A DNA stretch of 64,000 nucleotides from Brugia malayi (lineage: Eukaryota > Nematoda > Chromadorea > Rhabditida > Onchocercidae): positions 9,050,501 to 9,114,500 of the forward strand of contig NW_025062476.1 in the NCBI RefSeq assembly GCF_000002995.4, in the 5' to 3' direction. Positions within the stretch are counted from its first letter, which is position 1. The number at the start of each line of letters is the position of its first letter. The notes beneath the pieces are model-generated. The model did not search any database. It was given only the letters and a program-made list of their open reading frames with translations, and had not been told where the DNA came from. This document shows positions 13,201 to 27,000 of the stretch, one piece after another. Position numbers and translations under genes: made by a program.

Positions 13201-16200
13201 TCTGCAGTAAAGAATTTTTTTTTTAAATTTTCTAAAGAATATCTTATTAAACAAGTGACCAATTTTCCTCATCAGCTTAATCGCTATGATTTTTTGTGTT
13301 TTTTGAAAATTATAAAAAGATGATACATTGAAGAAAATATTTAAGACAGAGAACGAATTTAATGGAAAGAAGTATAAGTTGTATAAGTTGACTTAAATTA
13401 AAGATTTAGTTAAGTAATTGAAGACATATGCTTTGTTTATTAAAAAAATTACAGTCACGAATTCTTACTGCAAAAGAATTTATGAAATAGTTGAATTATG
13501 GATTACAATTTATTCACATTATTTATGAAAATATCAGTGAAATTTTCCTGCTTATTTCAAAAAAAAAAAAACAATAATTTTCATAAAATTATTATCAATA
13601 AAGACATTTTTTCAAGAATATTTCAAGCTTTATGGAAGACGGGCTTCATCACTTAGCTCTTTTAAATTAAAATGAATTTTAAAGTTTTCAGTAGGTAAAG
13701 AATGATTATGGCTTGCTTCAGGGAAAAGGAAGAAGCTCAGCGAATGAAATTACTGAAACAAGAAAAAGGTTGGTCTTTTATTTATTTCCTAACTTACTTT
13801 CATTTCAAATTGAAATGAGAAAATATGAATAAATGATGCTATTAATAAGCCAATCATTCATTTGTTATTAATATTATTACTACTATCACTATTTTCTAAG
13901 AATATTAAAATTGCTTAAGCAATAAACAATGCGAAATATCCTCATATTATTCGGAAATGTATCTTTGTTGTTTTCCGCGTGTTCTCAATTTGAATTTGAA
14001 TACATGAATGTTTTCCCTCTAGTTAAATCAATCTAGTTTTACTCAGCAAAGACAAGAATTATATATATATATTTTGGCTAATGTTTTACTATTTACGAAA
14101 AACTTAAATCAAAAATGAAAATACGAGAGATAAGAAATAAATTCTAAAGTGGGAATAAACAGAAATAATAAAATATTATGAAATTCAAACTAAACTAATT
14201 GATTTCATCTCAATTTAATTTTGATTTCCAATTCTAGATAGGTACAAGCATCATCATTTTTAGTATGTCGAAGTGTGGACATCCCTTTATTACTTGTTAT
14301 AAGAAACCGATGTATATTGTTTTGGCAAGCAAATAGGTTGTCACTTAAAACATAGTTAACTTTGTGTCCTGCCTGTTCACTTCTTCCTCATCCCTTAAAA
14401 TTGATTTGTTTGATTGACAATTTGATTGTTAAATGATTTTCATAAGTATCGATAGCAATGATTTTTGCTTGTAAACTTCAATTGCCAAAGTCATTTACTG
14501 AAAGATGAAAATATGCTTAATAGGGCGACATTGAAACTTTTCAGTTCCGCAATGAAAGGAATAGAAATGAATAGCTTTAAACATGTTTTCAATGATAACT
14601 TCTTCGAGGCTTATGAGAAACTATTAGCAAATTGGTTATATACTATAGAATGTAATTTCAATTTAAAATCATATATTAGATCAGATCAAATTAATTGGTA
14701 ATCACTCGGTGAAATTATTACAACTGTTTGCGCACTCCAATTATTGTCATATTATCTCAAACTACTGTTACTAATATTGTTATAAGAACTTCACAATTTT
14801 TCAGTCTAAAGCGAGTTCCGAGTTTCATTATTGATTGAAACTGAATAGATTCCAAGCGGATCATGAAAAAAGCACTTCTTGTTCCGGAAAATACAGATGA
14901 TTAAAAGGTGAGTGCTGATAAGTGCTTAGGATTTTATATGATCCAGTTAGCATTGTATTTGAAATTGGCTAAAAACACGGTAATTTGGTAGATAGCAAGC
15001 CCAACAATCTTTTATCCACGTCATCAAGAAGGAATGACTGATGGATACTAGCTTTGTTTGTGTTTGTATGTGTGTGCGTCTGCGTGTGTGTATATGTGTG
15101 TTTGTGTTTATATGTACGTGTGTGTGTCGTGTGTGTGTTGTGAAGATACACTTTATTAAGCCTTTCCAAAATAAGTTCTGATTTCCGTCTCCAAATGCCT
15201 CGAAGTGCCTTATGTCTTTTTTAGTTATAAAAGTTCTATTCATTATTGACTTTTTAAAAAGTCTTCAAAATTTTGAGAAATTTTTCAAAGAACAACCAGA
15301 TTGAATTTTGTACGGTTCTTAGTTCAAAAATATGTTAAGGTTTTTTTGGTGAATCGCAAAACGAAAATGAGATCTAATTAGACTTATTTTGAGAATGGAT
15401 TCACAAAATATACAAGCATTGCATGTCACCCTAAATGCGCACTTGGTAAATGTATGTTTGAGTACTCTTTATGTAAAATTCATTTTATAACTTTCAACTG
15501 AAGTATTATGTCTTAATAATTGATAATTGAAATTTGCACTGGATGATTATTATAAAATTATTATAAATTATTTTTTAATTATTATAAACTAAAGAAATAT
15601 TTGATGACATGAGAAAGATCAAAAGACACTACGAAGTCTAGGTATTTTCATACTATTCCTTTCCGATTTTTGAAACCGTCAATTATAGTAAGTTAAAGAA
15701 AATGCAAATGAGCGCCAGTATGAGATTGATGATTTAAATAACAAGAAATTAGAACTAAAAATCGAGTTCTAAATCATAAAGCCTAGGTGATCGTTGTTTT
15801 ATAAATATGACTCTAACAAATACGACAAAATTTAAATCTATTAGCAGAGAAAACATTGGAGCACATCTTCATAAAGTGTTCTCTTCTCAAATTTGCATAG
15901 CCATTGTACACGTTTCAAGCAAATGGACAGCCTTCCTTGTATGAAATTTGAATGCTGAATTGCTTAAAAGACAGATCTTTTGAAAAATTAATCTATACAT
16001 TGAAAACTTTCTCTTCAGAAACTAATTTTAGAATATATTAGCCTTTTCAGAATTCTCTCCCGAACTGCATCAGATCCAATTGCAAAACTTATAATCAGTA
16101 AATATTAGCAATGCTGTCAGTGCTTACAGCATAAATCGCACCTATACAAATCGCTTCAGTACATTTCGAGTTATAGGTCAATCCTGCAGGTCCAAATGAA

Positions 16201-18206
16201 ACAGACTTACAATATTGGATTAACTGAATTGTTGTCGCTTATTGCCAGTTTTCTCTTGTAATACTTCCAGAGTTCTGCTGACTGATGTGAATTTAAAAGC
16301 ATTCCGAGAATTTTAAGAGCTCAAATATGCAATTTGTTATAAAAAAGGGGGAAATCATTTGATTTCATCACTGCGCTTCTGTTGCATATCACATCATGAA
16401 AGACCCATGTGTTGTCTAATTTTGCTGAAACATAAATCGGTTAAAATGGATTTAAAATATATCCTCTTATTGTCCATAACTGATAATAAAATGCTACTTC
16501 TTTCCTCACACATTAATTAAATTTGTTATTATTCCCACATGGATGTAACTGGAAGGATTAAAACTTTGGAATAAGAGCTAATGCAATTTATGCGCCACAT
16601 AAAACATGAGCAAAGCTTTATAATTAGGAAACAATACACATATGGCTATTCTAGACTATTTATATTGTCTACTGGGTCGCAGTTGCCAGGCTTAATTCCA
16701 TTGTACATTACTCGTTAGATCGGTACTTTAACGGGAGTGCTATTAACAATAACCAACATTTTTATCTGAATTTCAAGTTCTAGAAATTTAGTAGAATTGT
16801 TGAGTATTTTAAAGCGTATGGTTTATGATTACTTTTGAAACACAACTACTGAGATGTTTTTTAGTGGTGTAGCTCAGATTAGATAGCATTTACAATCAGC
16901 TGTTTGTTGATTCAAATAATCAGCCTTCGGTGAAATTAGAAATTATTTTTAATTCTTGGCAGGTGCAATTCAAACAGTTCAGTCTATTCATCTGCAATGA
17001 ATGTCATAGTCAACATTCTATAGAAAGTTTCAGGTTGGTTTGGCATGCATAGAATTCCTCTAAAACGCTTGCAATACATTATTGTAGCCATCATTTTCAT
17101 TTCCAAAAAACATTGAAATTACGACAGGTAGGAAAAAATTTCCGCTTTAATCAACAAAGTCTTCTATTTTTTTTAAGTTGTGCCAGCAATCCACCAAAGG
17201 AGACATTCGTCTTGAATCAAGAGAGATTTGCTTGTCAAAATCGCTTTCCGATTTTGATTGAGTCTTTCCTGAAATACTTCGACAAGTCACTGAGTGGTCA
17301 TTGTATATTCTATACGCGATTCATACAAATGCACTTCCTAATAAGCAAAACAGGTAAATATTTGCATAGAAAATCTCAAAAACGATGGGTTCATCGTCAT
17401 TTTCCCAACACTAAAATCTCGAAATCAGAAAGTTTTAGTATTAAATGCAACACAAAGATGAGATTCATTGATTTGTGTCTCTCATTTTGATATAATAATA
17501 ACCCTATTTCTGACCTTCATAGGGAGAAAGAGAGAGAGAGAGAGAGGGAAAGTTAAATCTCATATTTGTTGTTTAACACATAATGATTCAAGTCTTCATA
17601 ATTTAAATATTTCCTTTAGTAAAGGAATTTTTAAGATAATTATCACTAGTGTCATTATTGCCTGCAATTAGATCATCTGCGAGCCTTTACCTAACTTTTT
17701 GCCCGTCACATTTGATAGAAGAAAGTTTCGGAAGAATTACAAGGAGGAATTGTCTTTGACTTTCCATAAACATCTTTTGGCTATAATTTCGAACTACATA
17801 TACTCCCGTTGAGAATCGTGAGATAAAAAAGTAGATTAAGGAAACAAAAGTTAATGGTTTAAACAATTCGTTAACGAACTGCTGGAATTAATTAAATGGG
17901 TGTCATAACGTAGATACCATAGAGGGGGATGAATTGGCTTTTTTCATTGGAAATGTTTAGAATAAAAGGTTTTTTTTTTTTTTTTTTTTTTTTCATCTAT
18001 AACAAATAAATCAAAAAGCGCAGCGAAAGAAACAAATTTTTTCAGAAAAATGGGGTGTTAGAAAAAAAATAAGCTGCGAAGAAGTTGATAAAGAAGGGTT
18101 GACGGAGAAAAGGACAAAGAGAAGTTCAGTAATGATGATAAGTGGAGATAAGGGCAGTGATGAGGATGATGGTGATGCTAATGATGTGATAACAGAAACT
18201 GTGTAG
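10266..18206 (+). CDS. Small basic helical protein, possible distant complexin-like protein, five exons
   Basis: Exons are 10266-10346, 10595-10755, an 18-base microexon 10818-10835, 13722-13768 and 18046-18206, in continuous phase, giving 155 residues. Most donors fit well (GTAATT, GTAAGA, GTAAGT); the second acceptor (TTTTGTAAG) is weak. Residues 1-80 are rich in Ser, Arg and Lys (SSRHRKKRQ, HQKRKSSKKQ). Residues 85-115 form a charged helix, and the C-terminus is acidic (GSDEDDGD) ending ITETV. The segment QRMKLLKQEKEKWGVRKK aligns without gaps to the complexin central helix, whose typical core reads RQGIRDKYGIKKK: K/R, E/D, K/K, W/Y, G/G, V/I, R/K, K/K. Complexins are cytosolic SNARE regulators of about 130-150 residues, so size fits, but the N-terminus does not and the assignment is only a hypothesis. 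That the gene is real is better supported than its function. Introns 3 and 4 are 2.9 and 4.3 kb. Confidence 0.6.
15054..15141. repeat. Interrupted (GT)n microsatellite
   Basis: Alternating G and T with interruptions over about 90 bases in intron 4 of the small basic protein gene. It produces open frames of His/Thr repeats on the reverse strand that are not genes. Confidence 0.9.
17524..17548. repeat. (GA)n microsatellite
   Basis: Run of GA dinucleotides in the same long intron. Confidence 0.85.
17970..17993. repeat. Poly-T tract of 24 bases
   Basis: Uninterrupted T run about 50 bases upstream of the last exon of the small basic protein gene; a likely site of length variation or assembly error. 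Confidence 0.9.
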
Positions 18207-20470
18207 TTCAGTTCATGGACTTACCTCACTCACAAATCTCTTTCCTCAGCAAAATAACATTTTGTCAGGGCCAATAACATATCATTAACCAGAGAGGTGA
18301 AGAAAACAAGGGAAAGAAGAGTTAAATCCAGGAAGAGTAAGGAGACAAAAGTTTTCAGTTTCGTTCTTTAACCCTTTCAGTTCCCTCTTCAGTTTCGATA
18401 TCTATCAAACTACTTAGCCTACTCTCTAACTTATTAGCTTTAGACTTTCCATCTTATCTCTATCTTCCTTCATCCTTAGATCCACCTGTTTTTGAATCCT
18501 ACTTTACGACTTCCCTTTTCCTTCATAAGCTCGTAAATTTGTATCCTAGTCCTTTTCCACATCACATTTTGAATAATATTTCTCCCTTTCTGTCCTCAAA
18601 CACTCAATATTATTGTTATGTACTTGTTCATGTTTTCCTTGCATTATTTCTATTTTCCGGAAACCGAATCATCCTCTAAACGACGCTTACTATTACAATA
18701 CTGAAGCATACTGAGGTTCATTGCCTTTAGAACCATCACTCTTCTCTGTCATTCCTTCCGTATGCGCAGCAGATGAGACATTCACATACTTTGTTGCTTT
18801 TGTTAGTAATATCATTAAATCATTTTTCATTGTTTCCTGCAGAAATCTATGCATCCAATTTATAACATTTATTTGCTAAATTGCCATAATTATTATTGAT
18901 CTTACAGGTTATGCCATTCCTTCCACTCAGTTAGCAGTGGTTACTATCGGTTACGGAGGGGAGGGGAGTGAGTTGCATGTGCGACACTGCCGCATCAACT
19001 TTTAGGTCCACTTTAGATTTCAATAGGTGGATTGAAACAACCAAATCTGGGAAATTTGTTGAAGAAAGAAGTGATGACATCTAGTACTGGCGGGTGGTTT
19101 TTTCTCTTCTGTTCATTCTCTCAAAGCCACCTGTTCCCTTTCCCCTCGGCTCTCTTTCTCAATCGCTTTTGTCTGCTACATAATAAACCCTATCTGTTAA
19201 GGATTCTGCCTCGAATATTTATGTCCTACTGATCAAAAATGTAATAAAAGTCGATAACAATGAATAGTGCTAGTAAAATAATAATAAATTAATAATTATG
19301 TAAATTAATTTGCTGGAGGAAGCATGTTACATCATATCTCTAAGGTCATTTTTTTATTTTGTGTCTTTGACAACAGCTAAATTCAACTTCTTCTCTTTGT
19401 TAGTCCTATTCCAACCTTTAGCTTCTTCTCTATAAGTGCAGTATTTGCGCATCATTTATATTAAGACCAGATGAGGAGCGATTACTTTTTGTAGTTTTCT
19501 TTCTACGTTACGCAGCTGTTTCGTACAAAAATTTCCAAAGACTTTGTTGAATTTCAGAAAAAAAAGTTAAAACTTAGACTTTCTTCGTGTAAATCTCTTT
19601 GGGAAGCGACCGTTTGATTTGTTGACTCTATTTGTCCCGAAAGACAGAATGATTAGTAGCATAATCCTCTTACTATGTTTGTCATTCTTGAAGCAATGGC
19701 TATTATTTTTGACCCAATAGTAAACGACTAGTGCCATTCTAGCTTCAAGGTATTGGGATATTAGTTTTCTCAAAAATTCCAGACTACTAATTTGAACAAA
19801 AATTCTTTAAAAAAGGCTCCAAAATTCAAAAAATGTGATGCTAGAGTTTTGATAATGCCAGCTAATTGTAGTGATATTCAGTCTTCTCTCTCTCTCTCCC
19901 TGAATTTTGATTTAGAAACAGCAAACCGAATTTTGCCCAGAAATCTTTATCGGATATTTAATGGGCTAATCCGTACAAGCAAGTATTCAATTATTCATTC
20001 AGAATTAATTTCTCCATTACTTTGAGAAACTAATTTTCTAAATTGTTATTAATTTCCTCTCCCTCCAAAGATCACATATCAATGACTAAAACATTATTAA
20101 TATCATTGATCAAAGTGTTTTTCTCAGTCATTAATTTTGGTTTTGTATCTGTAAGAGAGTTTTTCACTGCTAAATTAGAAGTTTTTCGATAGAATAGTAG
20201 TAAAATAATCAGTTTCTAAGACACTGTTCTTCTTGATATCCTATGACCACTTTTTGCTTCCATTAGGAAGCACTAGGAGCTACTTCTTCTCTATGAATTT
20301 TTCAGTGTTGTATTATTGTATGTCGAATTTGGCCTTAAACCCATTCAAGTAGAGCTCATCAACAAATTCTGCATCCCACTGCTCCTTATTTATAGTTGTT
20401 TGGAAAATCATGTTGCATAGCAATAATGTATTTTTCAAATATTGTGACATAAGTAAATTGTGTCTCAGCA
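18207..20470. other. Intergenic stretch, no firm gene
   Basis: The first 150 bases are purine-rich and the next 200 pyrimidine-rich, which may reflect the 3' UTR of the preceding gene. An exon-like island (18909-18969) lies between a strong acceptor and a GTGAGT donor. A (CT)n run lies at 19883-19900. Open frames near 19.0, 19.6 and 19.8 kb have no splice support or recognisable sequence. Confidence 0.4.
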
Positions 20471-20556
20471 ATTGCATTTTCGAAATTTATGTTCGACAAT
20501 TGAATTTCTGAAATTTGTATCTCGAAAATTGAATTTCCAAAATTTGTTTGCTGACA
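20471..20556. repeat. Imperfect 29-bp tandem repeat, three copies
   Basis: Three consecutive units beginning ATTGCATTTTCG, ATTGAATTTCTG and ATTGAATTTCCA, each 28-29 bases, upstream of the phosphatase gene. Units differ by several substitutions, so the expansion is not recent. Confidence 0.75.
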
Positions 20557-21044
20557 ATCTTGATAGACATTAATTTTTGTTGATTAAAAAAGCACCAGAG
20601 ATCTACTACCAACCCATCACAGTTGGGTGGAAAGGAGAAAGCTTCAGCACAAACTTTAAGCTTCAAGTTGAAAGAAAAACAAACATCGATTCCAAAGAGA
20701 AGTTTATTTATTAGTCTTCTTTCAGCGACAAAAAAGTTGCGCCCAGCCTTCTGCATTCTTTTACTTCATCATGTGAGAGGGTTTGCATACGTATTATTTT
20801 TGCCACCGGTCGACGACGTTTCGTTACGGAACTCAAATATAGCAATAATACGCCTTAATGCGAAAACATTTATTCTTTCCTGTTTCTTCCTGCTGCGAAA
20901 CCGAAAGGGTTGCTACGATCATAAGACTATGTTTTGTGATGTAAAAATCTATGCGATCCCCATCGATAATCAAGAAATAAACTATTTTTTTAATTCATTT
21001 TTTCGTTCATTACTTTGCTTAATTCTGATTGCTGGAAGCAAATA

Positions 21045-24000
21045 ATGGCGATGACACCAGAAATTACAGTAGAAAAAGCTTCCATTGCACCAGAAACTCC
21101 AGAAAATCAACGTCGCCAATATAACAGAGTTAAACAACAACAAGGACAATTGCTGGAACCACAGCAGAGTTCGTCATCCTATGATTACTGCCATTATTAT
21201 CATGATAATTCAGATCATCGGCAGAATGCTTCTCCATCCAAACAACAGTCACTTTCATCACCCTCCGTTACTTTATCATCACCAAAACTGACATTTCGTG
21301 AATCGCTTCGTGACTTACATGTTCCCAAAATTTGGTCTAACTTACGAAAATCAGCTTCTGAAATAAGTCTAGTCTTGGAAGCGATGCGTTCCGGATCTTT
21401 ACAAACGCATGGAATACCACCTTTACCAGGTATTACGGTTGGCGGTGTTACGGTTGGCGATAATGCTCCCAAGTCGATCCGTGTTTCGGCAGTGAAAAAA
21501 CGAAAACGTCGTAAAGCATTAGTCAAGTGGCAAAATTATTCACCGCATCATCTCAACGAACAAATACGATATGGTAATTAATTAAATCACTTTTTAAATT
21601 TTTCTAGCATATGGATACGAAAATAAATAAGTTCCTTCTTTTTCTTTACTTTATTTTATCAGATAATTCATTGAAGGACACAGTTCTCTACTTGATCTCA
21701 AAAGTCTTGACAGCATATTAAACTACTAAAATGTTTTCTCATTAACTGCTATAATGTCCACATGTTTTAATGCCATTTCTCATCGTTGCCAATATTAAAA
21801 AAACTTAAAATTCTTTCTGTTCTACATGAAATTTTCCTGCGTATAAATATTATGAAATATGACATATTGACCATAAGTTAATTGCATTATAATAGACACA
21901 TTTACGCCAACTTTTGGCAAACTGACACTTTACTCTTTTTCATCGATGGAACAGTTGTTGTTGGCGCAGACGGATGTTTAGAGAAAGATTTACAACTGGA
22001 AACGTTCTTCAACATTTCCAAGAATCATTCAGCTGTGCACTATGCTTTACACATTGTGGCAATTATTGGATATGTTTATGTAGCAGAAACTGCTCAAATA
22101 TACCTCATTAATGAAAATTAAGAGATCGATGTGAAAGATTAATTATTAACTAAGCTTAGGCTTAACTTGATTTAGTATTCGATTAAAATAGTATAAACAT
22201 CCTAATTAATGGTGGCACAAAGATGAAATTATCAACTGATAAACAATGAAAGAAAGAAAAGATGCATGGATCTAATGAAATCACTACAGATGGTTGAATT
22301 AGAATGGGACAGTTTGGAAAAGAATTTGAAAAAGGAATGCTTGATGATTCTGTCGATTTTTCGTACTTTATGTAGTAGTAAAATTGATTTCCACTTTAAT
22401 GAGTGTTCCAAAAATTATAAAGGACAAAGCGACAAGCTCAACTTTATTTTCTTTAGAAATTGCAACTTATCCTTTGAATCGACTTGTATTGTTCATACAT
22501 TTATAATATAACTAATTTATTCTATTTTAAACTAGAAACTCATATATCTTTTATTCATGTTTTTATTACACAACCTTTTTCGTTATATTAAGTTTCAGAA
22601 ATAAGGTATGCGTTGTAAGCTTAAATTGAATTTCACAAGCAATATATCTCTGTAATAAGTTGCAGTGTTTATGATAGCAGCGGTTTAGAAGAACCGAAAT
22701 GATAAGTTCAGAATGTAAGTGCTGGTTATCAGTAGCGTGTCCATTGATCATAATGCATAGATCACAGCTAACAATTGATCTTCATATTGCTACTACATTC
22801 AAAACTATTTTGGACAATTCTAATTTATTTACAGAATAATAAGAGGAATAAATTTCAGTAGTCTTACTGAACGAATTACAATGAACATTCTTCATGGAGT
22901 GCGAAAGAATTAGCTGAAATAGAGAAATTAATATTTCTTTTTTAAAGTCATAAAATTGCTATTTGTAGATGTTCTCAAATTTCCACTATTGCAAGCTATC
23001 CATTCTTCTGTGTCCATTAGCTCAGGTTAGAATCTTTTACTCACGAACTTTTCAAGTTTTATATTAATATCGTAAATTGTTCTTAGCAATCCGTATTTCT
23101 CTTTTACTTCATAAAATTTGCGCTAGATAAGGATGAAATTAATAGGACAATTTGGATTTGTGAAACTGGAATAAGATATGATAACGACTAAAAGAATGTT
23201 TCATCCTTTATGAGAGGTAGAATTTGCTAATCACTATAAGATGCTAGAGCTTAATAATCATTATAAGAAGAGCCAACAATTACTTTAATGATTATTCGAT
23301 AATCACGATTATAGTGATCATGAGGTAGAAGATTACTAAGTTTTCCTTTGAAAACAGGGAATATGCCGTATCAAAGGAATTCAAGGCTAGAAAAAGATGA
23401 GATTAGGTACATAAAAAGTAAAATTCATTCTGGTTCTTGAGGTATTGGAATAATGTCGCAGAGAGTAAAAAAGCTTAGCAAGCATTCCATTTGAAACATT
23501 CAAATGCTATGGATTCATTCTTCTCCTAACGAAACCGGCAAATATCCGGTCCTTTTTAATGTTTTTAAAAGACTTACCAAAATTTTACTTCCCTAGCCTA
23601 ACTTTTCTGAATAATTTTTATTAATATTGATCTTATATGAGCTTCAGTACATTAAGCTTCTATATATTTATTGTATTTATGCAACGAATCTTAACACACC
23701 TGTGAGACCTTAGTATTCTTTAATCTAAAAAGTGCAGATTGTCTAGTTTGTTTGGTCAGTTTTTTGCCGACTTTAAGTTCACCAAAATAACACTTAATAT
23801 GATTCAGACCTGTATTTATCTGAATGCACTGCTTAAGGAAAGGTTATTTCCAGAGAAGTTCTTTAAAAAAGCTTTGAAAAGATTTTACCTATCAAAACTA
23901 TAATAAACATGGAAGTCTTCTGTTGCAACAAATCATCATACTCTCATTATTTCGTTTCAACTCAACTGAATTGAGATGGGTCTTGGACTTAGATAAAACT

Positions 24001-27000
24001 AAGCAGTTATAATTTAAACAGTTTACAATTATTTATCTGTCATTTAAGTTTTGCATGCGTACTAATTGAAGCGTACTAATTGAATGTCTTTTGTACCTTA
24101 CTGAGCAAACATCGTCACTGAAAATGTTTCAAAATTATGAAAGTTTTGAAAAAATTTTCAAAAAAAAAAAAAACCTATTAAAACCACCTGAATGTCAACA
24201 AATGAAAATATTGATTAATTCAGTTTCTTCTATTTACGCAATCTTGACGAATTTCAAAGTGGACTGATACAATACTATTTGCTTTACTTAGGAAGTGGTT
24301 TCATAGTATTATCAGAGATTTTGTGGTCCCATTTTTGAGCGATATGAAAGATACTGTTTAAAATTCATTTCATTTTTAGATAGATAGCAGCCTGCAAGTC
24401 TGTCACTTTTTTGTAGAAGAAATTGAGGATAACTAAATGTACTGAAATTTAATGATTTCTGTCATTGAGCAGTATTACTAGCCATGAAGTTAAGCATCAT
24501 ATTGCATATTTCTATAAAGAAAGAAAAAAAAGTGGAAATGCTAATTATGCTTAACTAACTTTGGCCAATTATAAGAGTCATATTCACCATCGGACAAAGA
24601 TTGTTGAATCGTGTCAACAATGGGACAAGCTACTATGTTCAATTAAGGAAAATTTTACGATACACTTGTTGGAAGATTGTCATTCTCAAGAAGTTCCACC
24701 TCAGATACATACGACCGATCAGGAAATATGTTTAACCACCTGACCATCAAAATTCACATCTTTTTACAATAAGTTTATTTTACCAATATTTTATTGCTCA
24801 CTCCTGTAATTCTGTAAACATCAGTTCTGGTCACAGATACTTTGCATCTGTTTATTAAGATTGCGGAGTGCGCTTAATCATTTTTTATAATTCGCAAACT
24901 TCATTATCCTCAAAGCCATCACGAATTTCCACTAGAAACAGCTTATCTTTTGACTTCATATGTTTGTTGGTTTTTTGTCATAATGAACTGTGAGCGGAAA
25001 AATGACAATAATATTTTTAACTTTGGACAATAATTTTAATTAGCATTTTCATGAGAATCCAAAATGTTTTAGCATTTTTTTATTTATAAATTTTTTGGAT
25101 CTGTATGTTTCTGGAGAAAGAGATGTATTCAAGTTATTCTCCATAGTTTAATTATTATGAAAATCATTTGCTACTTTATAGCATTTCTGGTTCAAACTTA
25201 CCTATTAAATTACCTGAATATGGATCGTGGATATGGACCATTTAAGATACATACAACATCTGAGAGTTCAATGAGTTAAAGCTCTCTGAACATTTTCTTT
25301 GTCAACAAAAAACAGATGACATTGATTGTCACGTCACACATCACCAATTGTACATCCTGCTATGAAATATAATATTTGAAACATTTCGCTAAAATAAAAT
25401 CGATGAAATCATCAAAAGTGCATTGTTTTTTGCAGTTGAACTATATCTTAGTCAGTAATTAATAATCATTTTTCATATCATTAAAGAAAAAACTTTAGAC
25501 AAAAGTTTCTTTAAAAAAGTGTACTATATCTATTTAACAGATCTTTAAGGCTTATCGACTAATTTATAGGCATTAAAGGGTTACTTATCATTCTATAAAT
25601 TGTACAACTTACAATAGATTGAATGCAGAAAACTTTTTGTTGATAACAAATTAATATCAAAAAGATCAGCTATTTTGTTTTAGTTGCATGTTCTTTATAG
25701 CAGTATCATTTGCAAGAAAACATAAAATATTCTTACTTTCAACTCTTCTCATGTATCTCCGTCCTTACTTCTCAATTATGTATTATATTTCCAGTATGTT
25801 TCGTTTAGATTATATACCTAGAAGACTAACTCTGTTAGTTTATCATTATTAATAGTTAGCATTCATTCATATGAAATAATATTGTTTTATCCATTGAAAA
25901 GCAATGGAAATGCCTTTAGAATTAAAACATTTTAATGTAACGCTTGCAATTACTTTTTCTTTTTTTGCTTTTATTGTTTTAAAATCGTTCTCACTAGAAA
26001 AATTCATTTGTTTAATTATCGAAAATTATTGTTCTTTTCAACTGCCGCATTTAATCGAAATGAATGTATGCGGTTATTTCAGCCATTGAGGTTTTATATT
26101 TCACATTATCGAAATTTCAACATATTAATTTGTAGTATCGCTGATTTCTTCAGCATTTCGATCAATCAAATTAAAAAAAAAAAGAAAGAATTACTTGATT
26201 GATTTCTCTCCGCTGAAGTTTTAATTTACTCATCCTCTTTTCATATTTTTTGATCGTTCATTTTTAAACAATGACAAAACGATAAAACCCAAAAAGCGAA
26301 GTAAAATTTTCATTGTTTAAATGAATTTGGTTTACATTTTACTGAAAAACAAAGATTTAATTTAAAAGGTTTACTGCAAATCAAAAGAATTGGTTGCGGG
26401 ATTAGTTCATTTCAGTGCAAGAAGAAAAAGCGATGCAGGCAGCACCATCAGCGCCCATTGATGCATCTAAATTTGTTGCATATGTTACGGAACGACGGAA
26501 AAAGAGGATTTTGTTTAAAGGAGAATATATTGTGAGTTTTTTGAAAGGACAACAAGCGCACTTGTCACACTGCTACTGATATATGTACAAATATTTGCAA
26601 ATTAGCTGTAGTTGGTTAGCAGTTTGTCTCGCAGAATTTTTTTCGTTTTATTGTCATCTCTCAAATAGGTAATACAAGTCTTTTTTTATCAGGTAAATGG
26701 CCCAGCTGTTAAGCAAATTATGAGGAAAATACTCGAAAATTTGCAGATGATATTACGTTCGGTGAATCCGACCAAATGTCGATGTGATATCGGTCAGGCA
26801 ATGGAGAACCGTAATCAATTCCCTGATACGCTGCCATATGATTACAATCGTGTCATACTACGTATGCTCCCTGGCGACAAAAATTCCCACTACGCTAATG
26901 CTAGCTACGTCAATGTTAGTTCTTAAGATTGTACTTTTACTTCAAAATTTCACAAACATTATGAATTTTAAAATTCGAAATTTGCAATGAAACGAAAATA

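Noticed and set aside
14947..15243. Reverse-strand frames with His/Thr repeats
   Set aside because: They are translations of the (GT)n microsatellite.
17113..17490. 125-codon open frame on +
   Set aside because: No recognisable protein, other frames of the same stretch are equally open, and by my rough estimate frames of this length are expected about once by chance in this AT-rich window. It lies in the last intron of the small basic gene.
20623..21045. 140-codon frame just upstream of the pseudophosphatase start
   Set aside because: Different frame from exon 1, no donor joins it in phase, and the sequence is unremarkable; it could be 5' UTR.
24561..24743. 60-codon protein-like frame in intron 1 of the pseudophosphatase gene
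   Set aside because: No start, no splice sites in phase and no family; possibly a decayed fragment.
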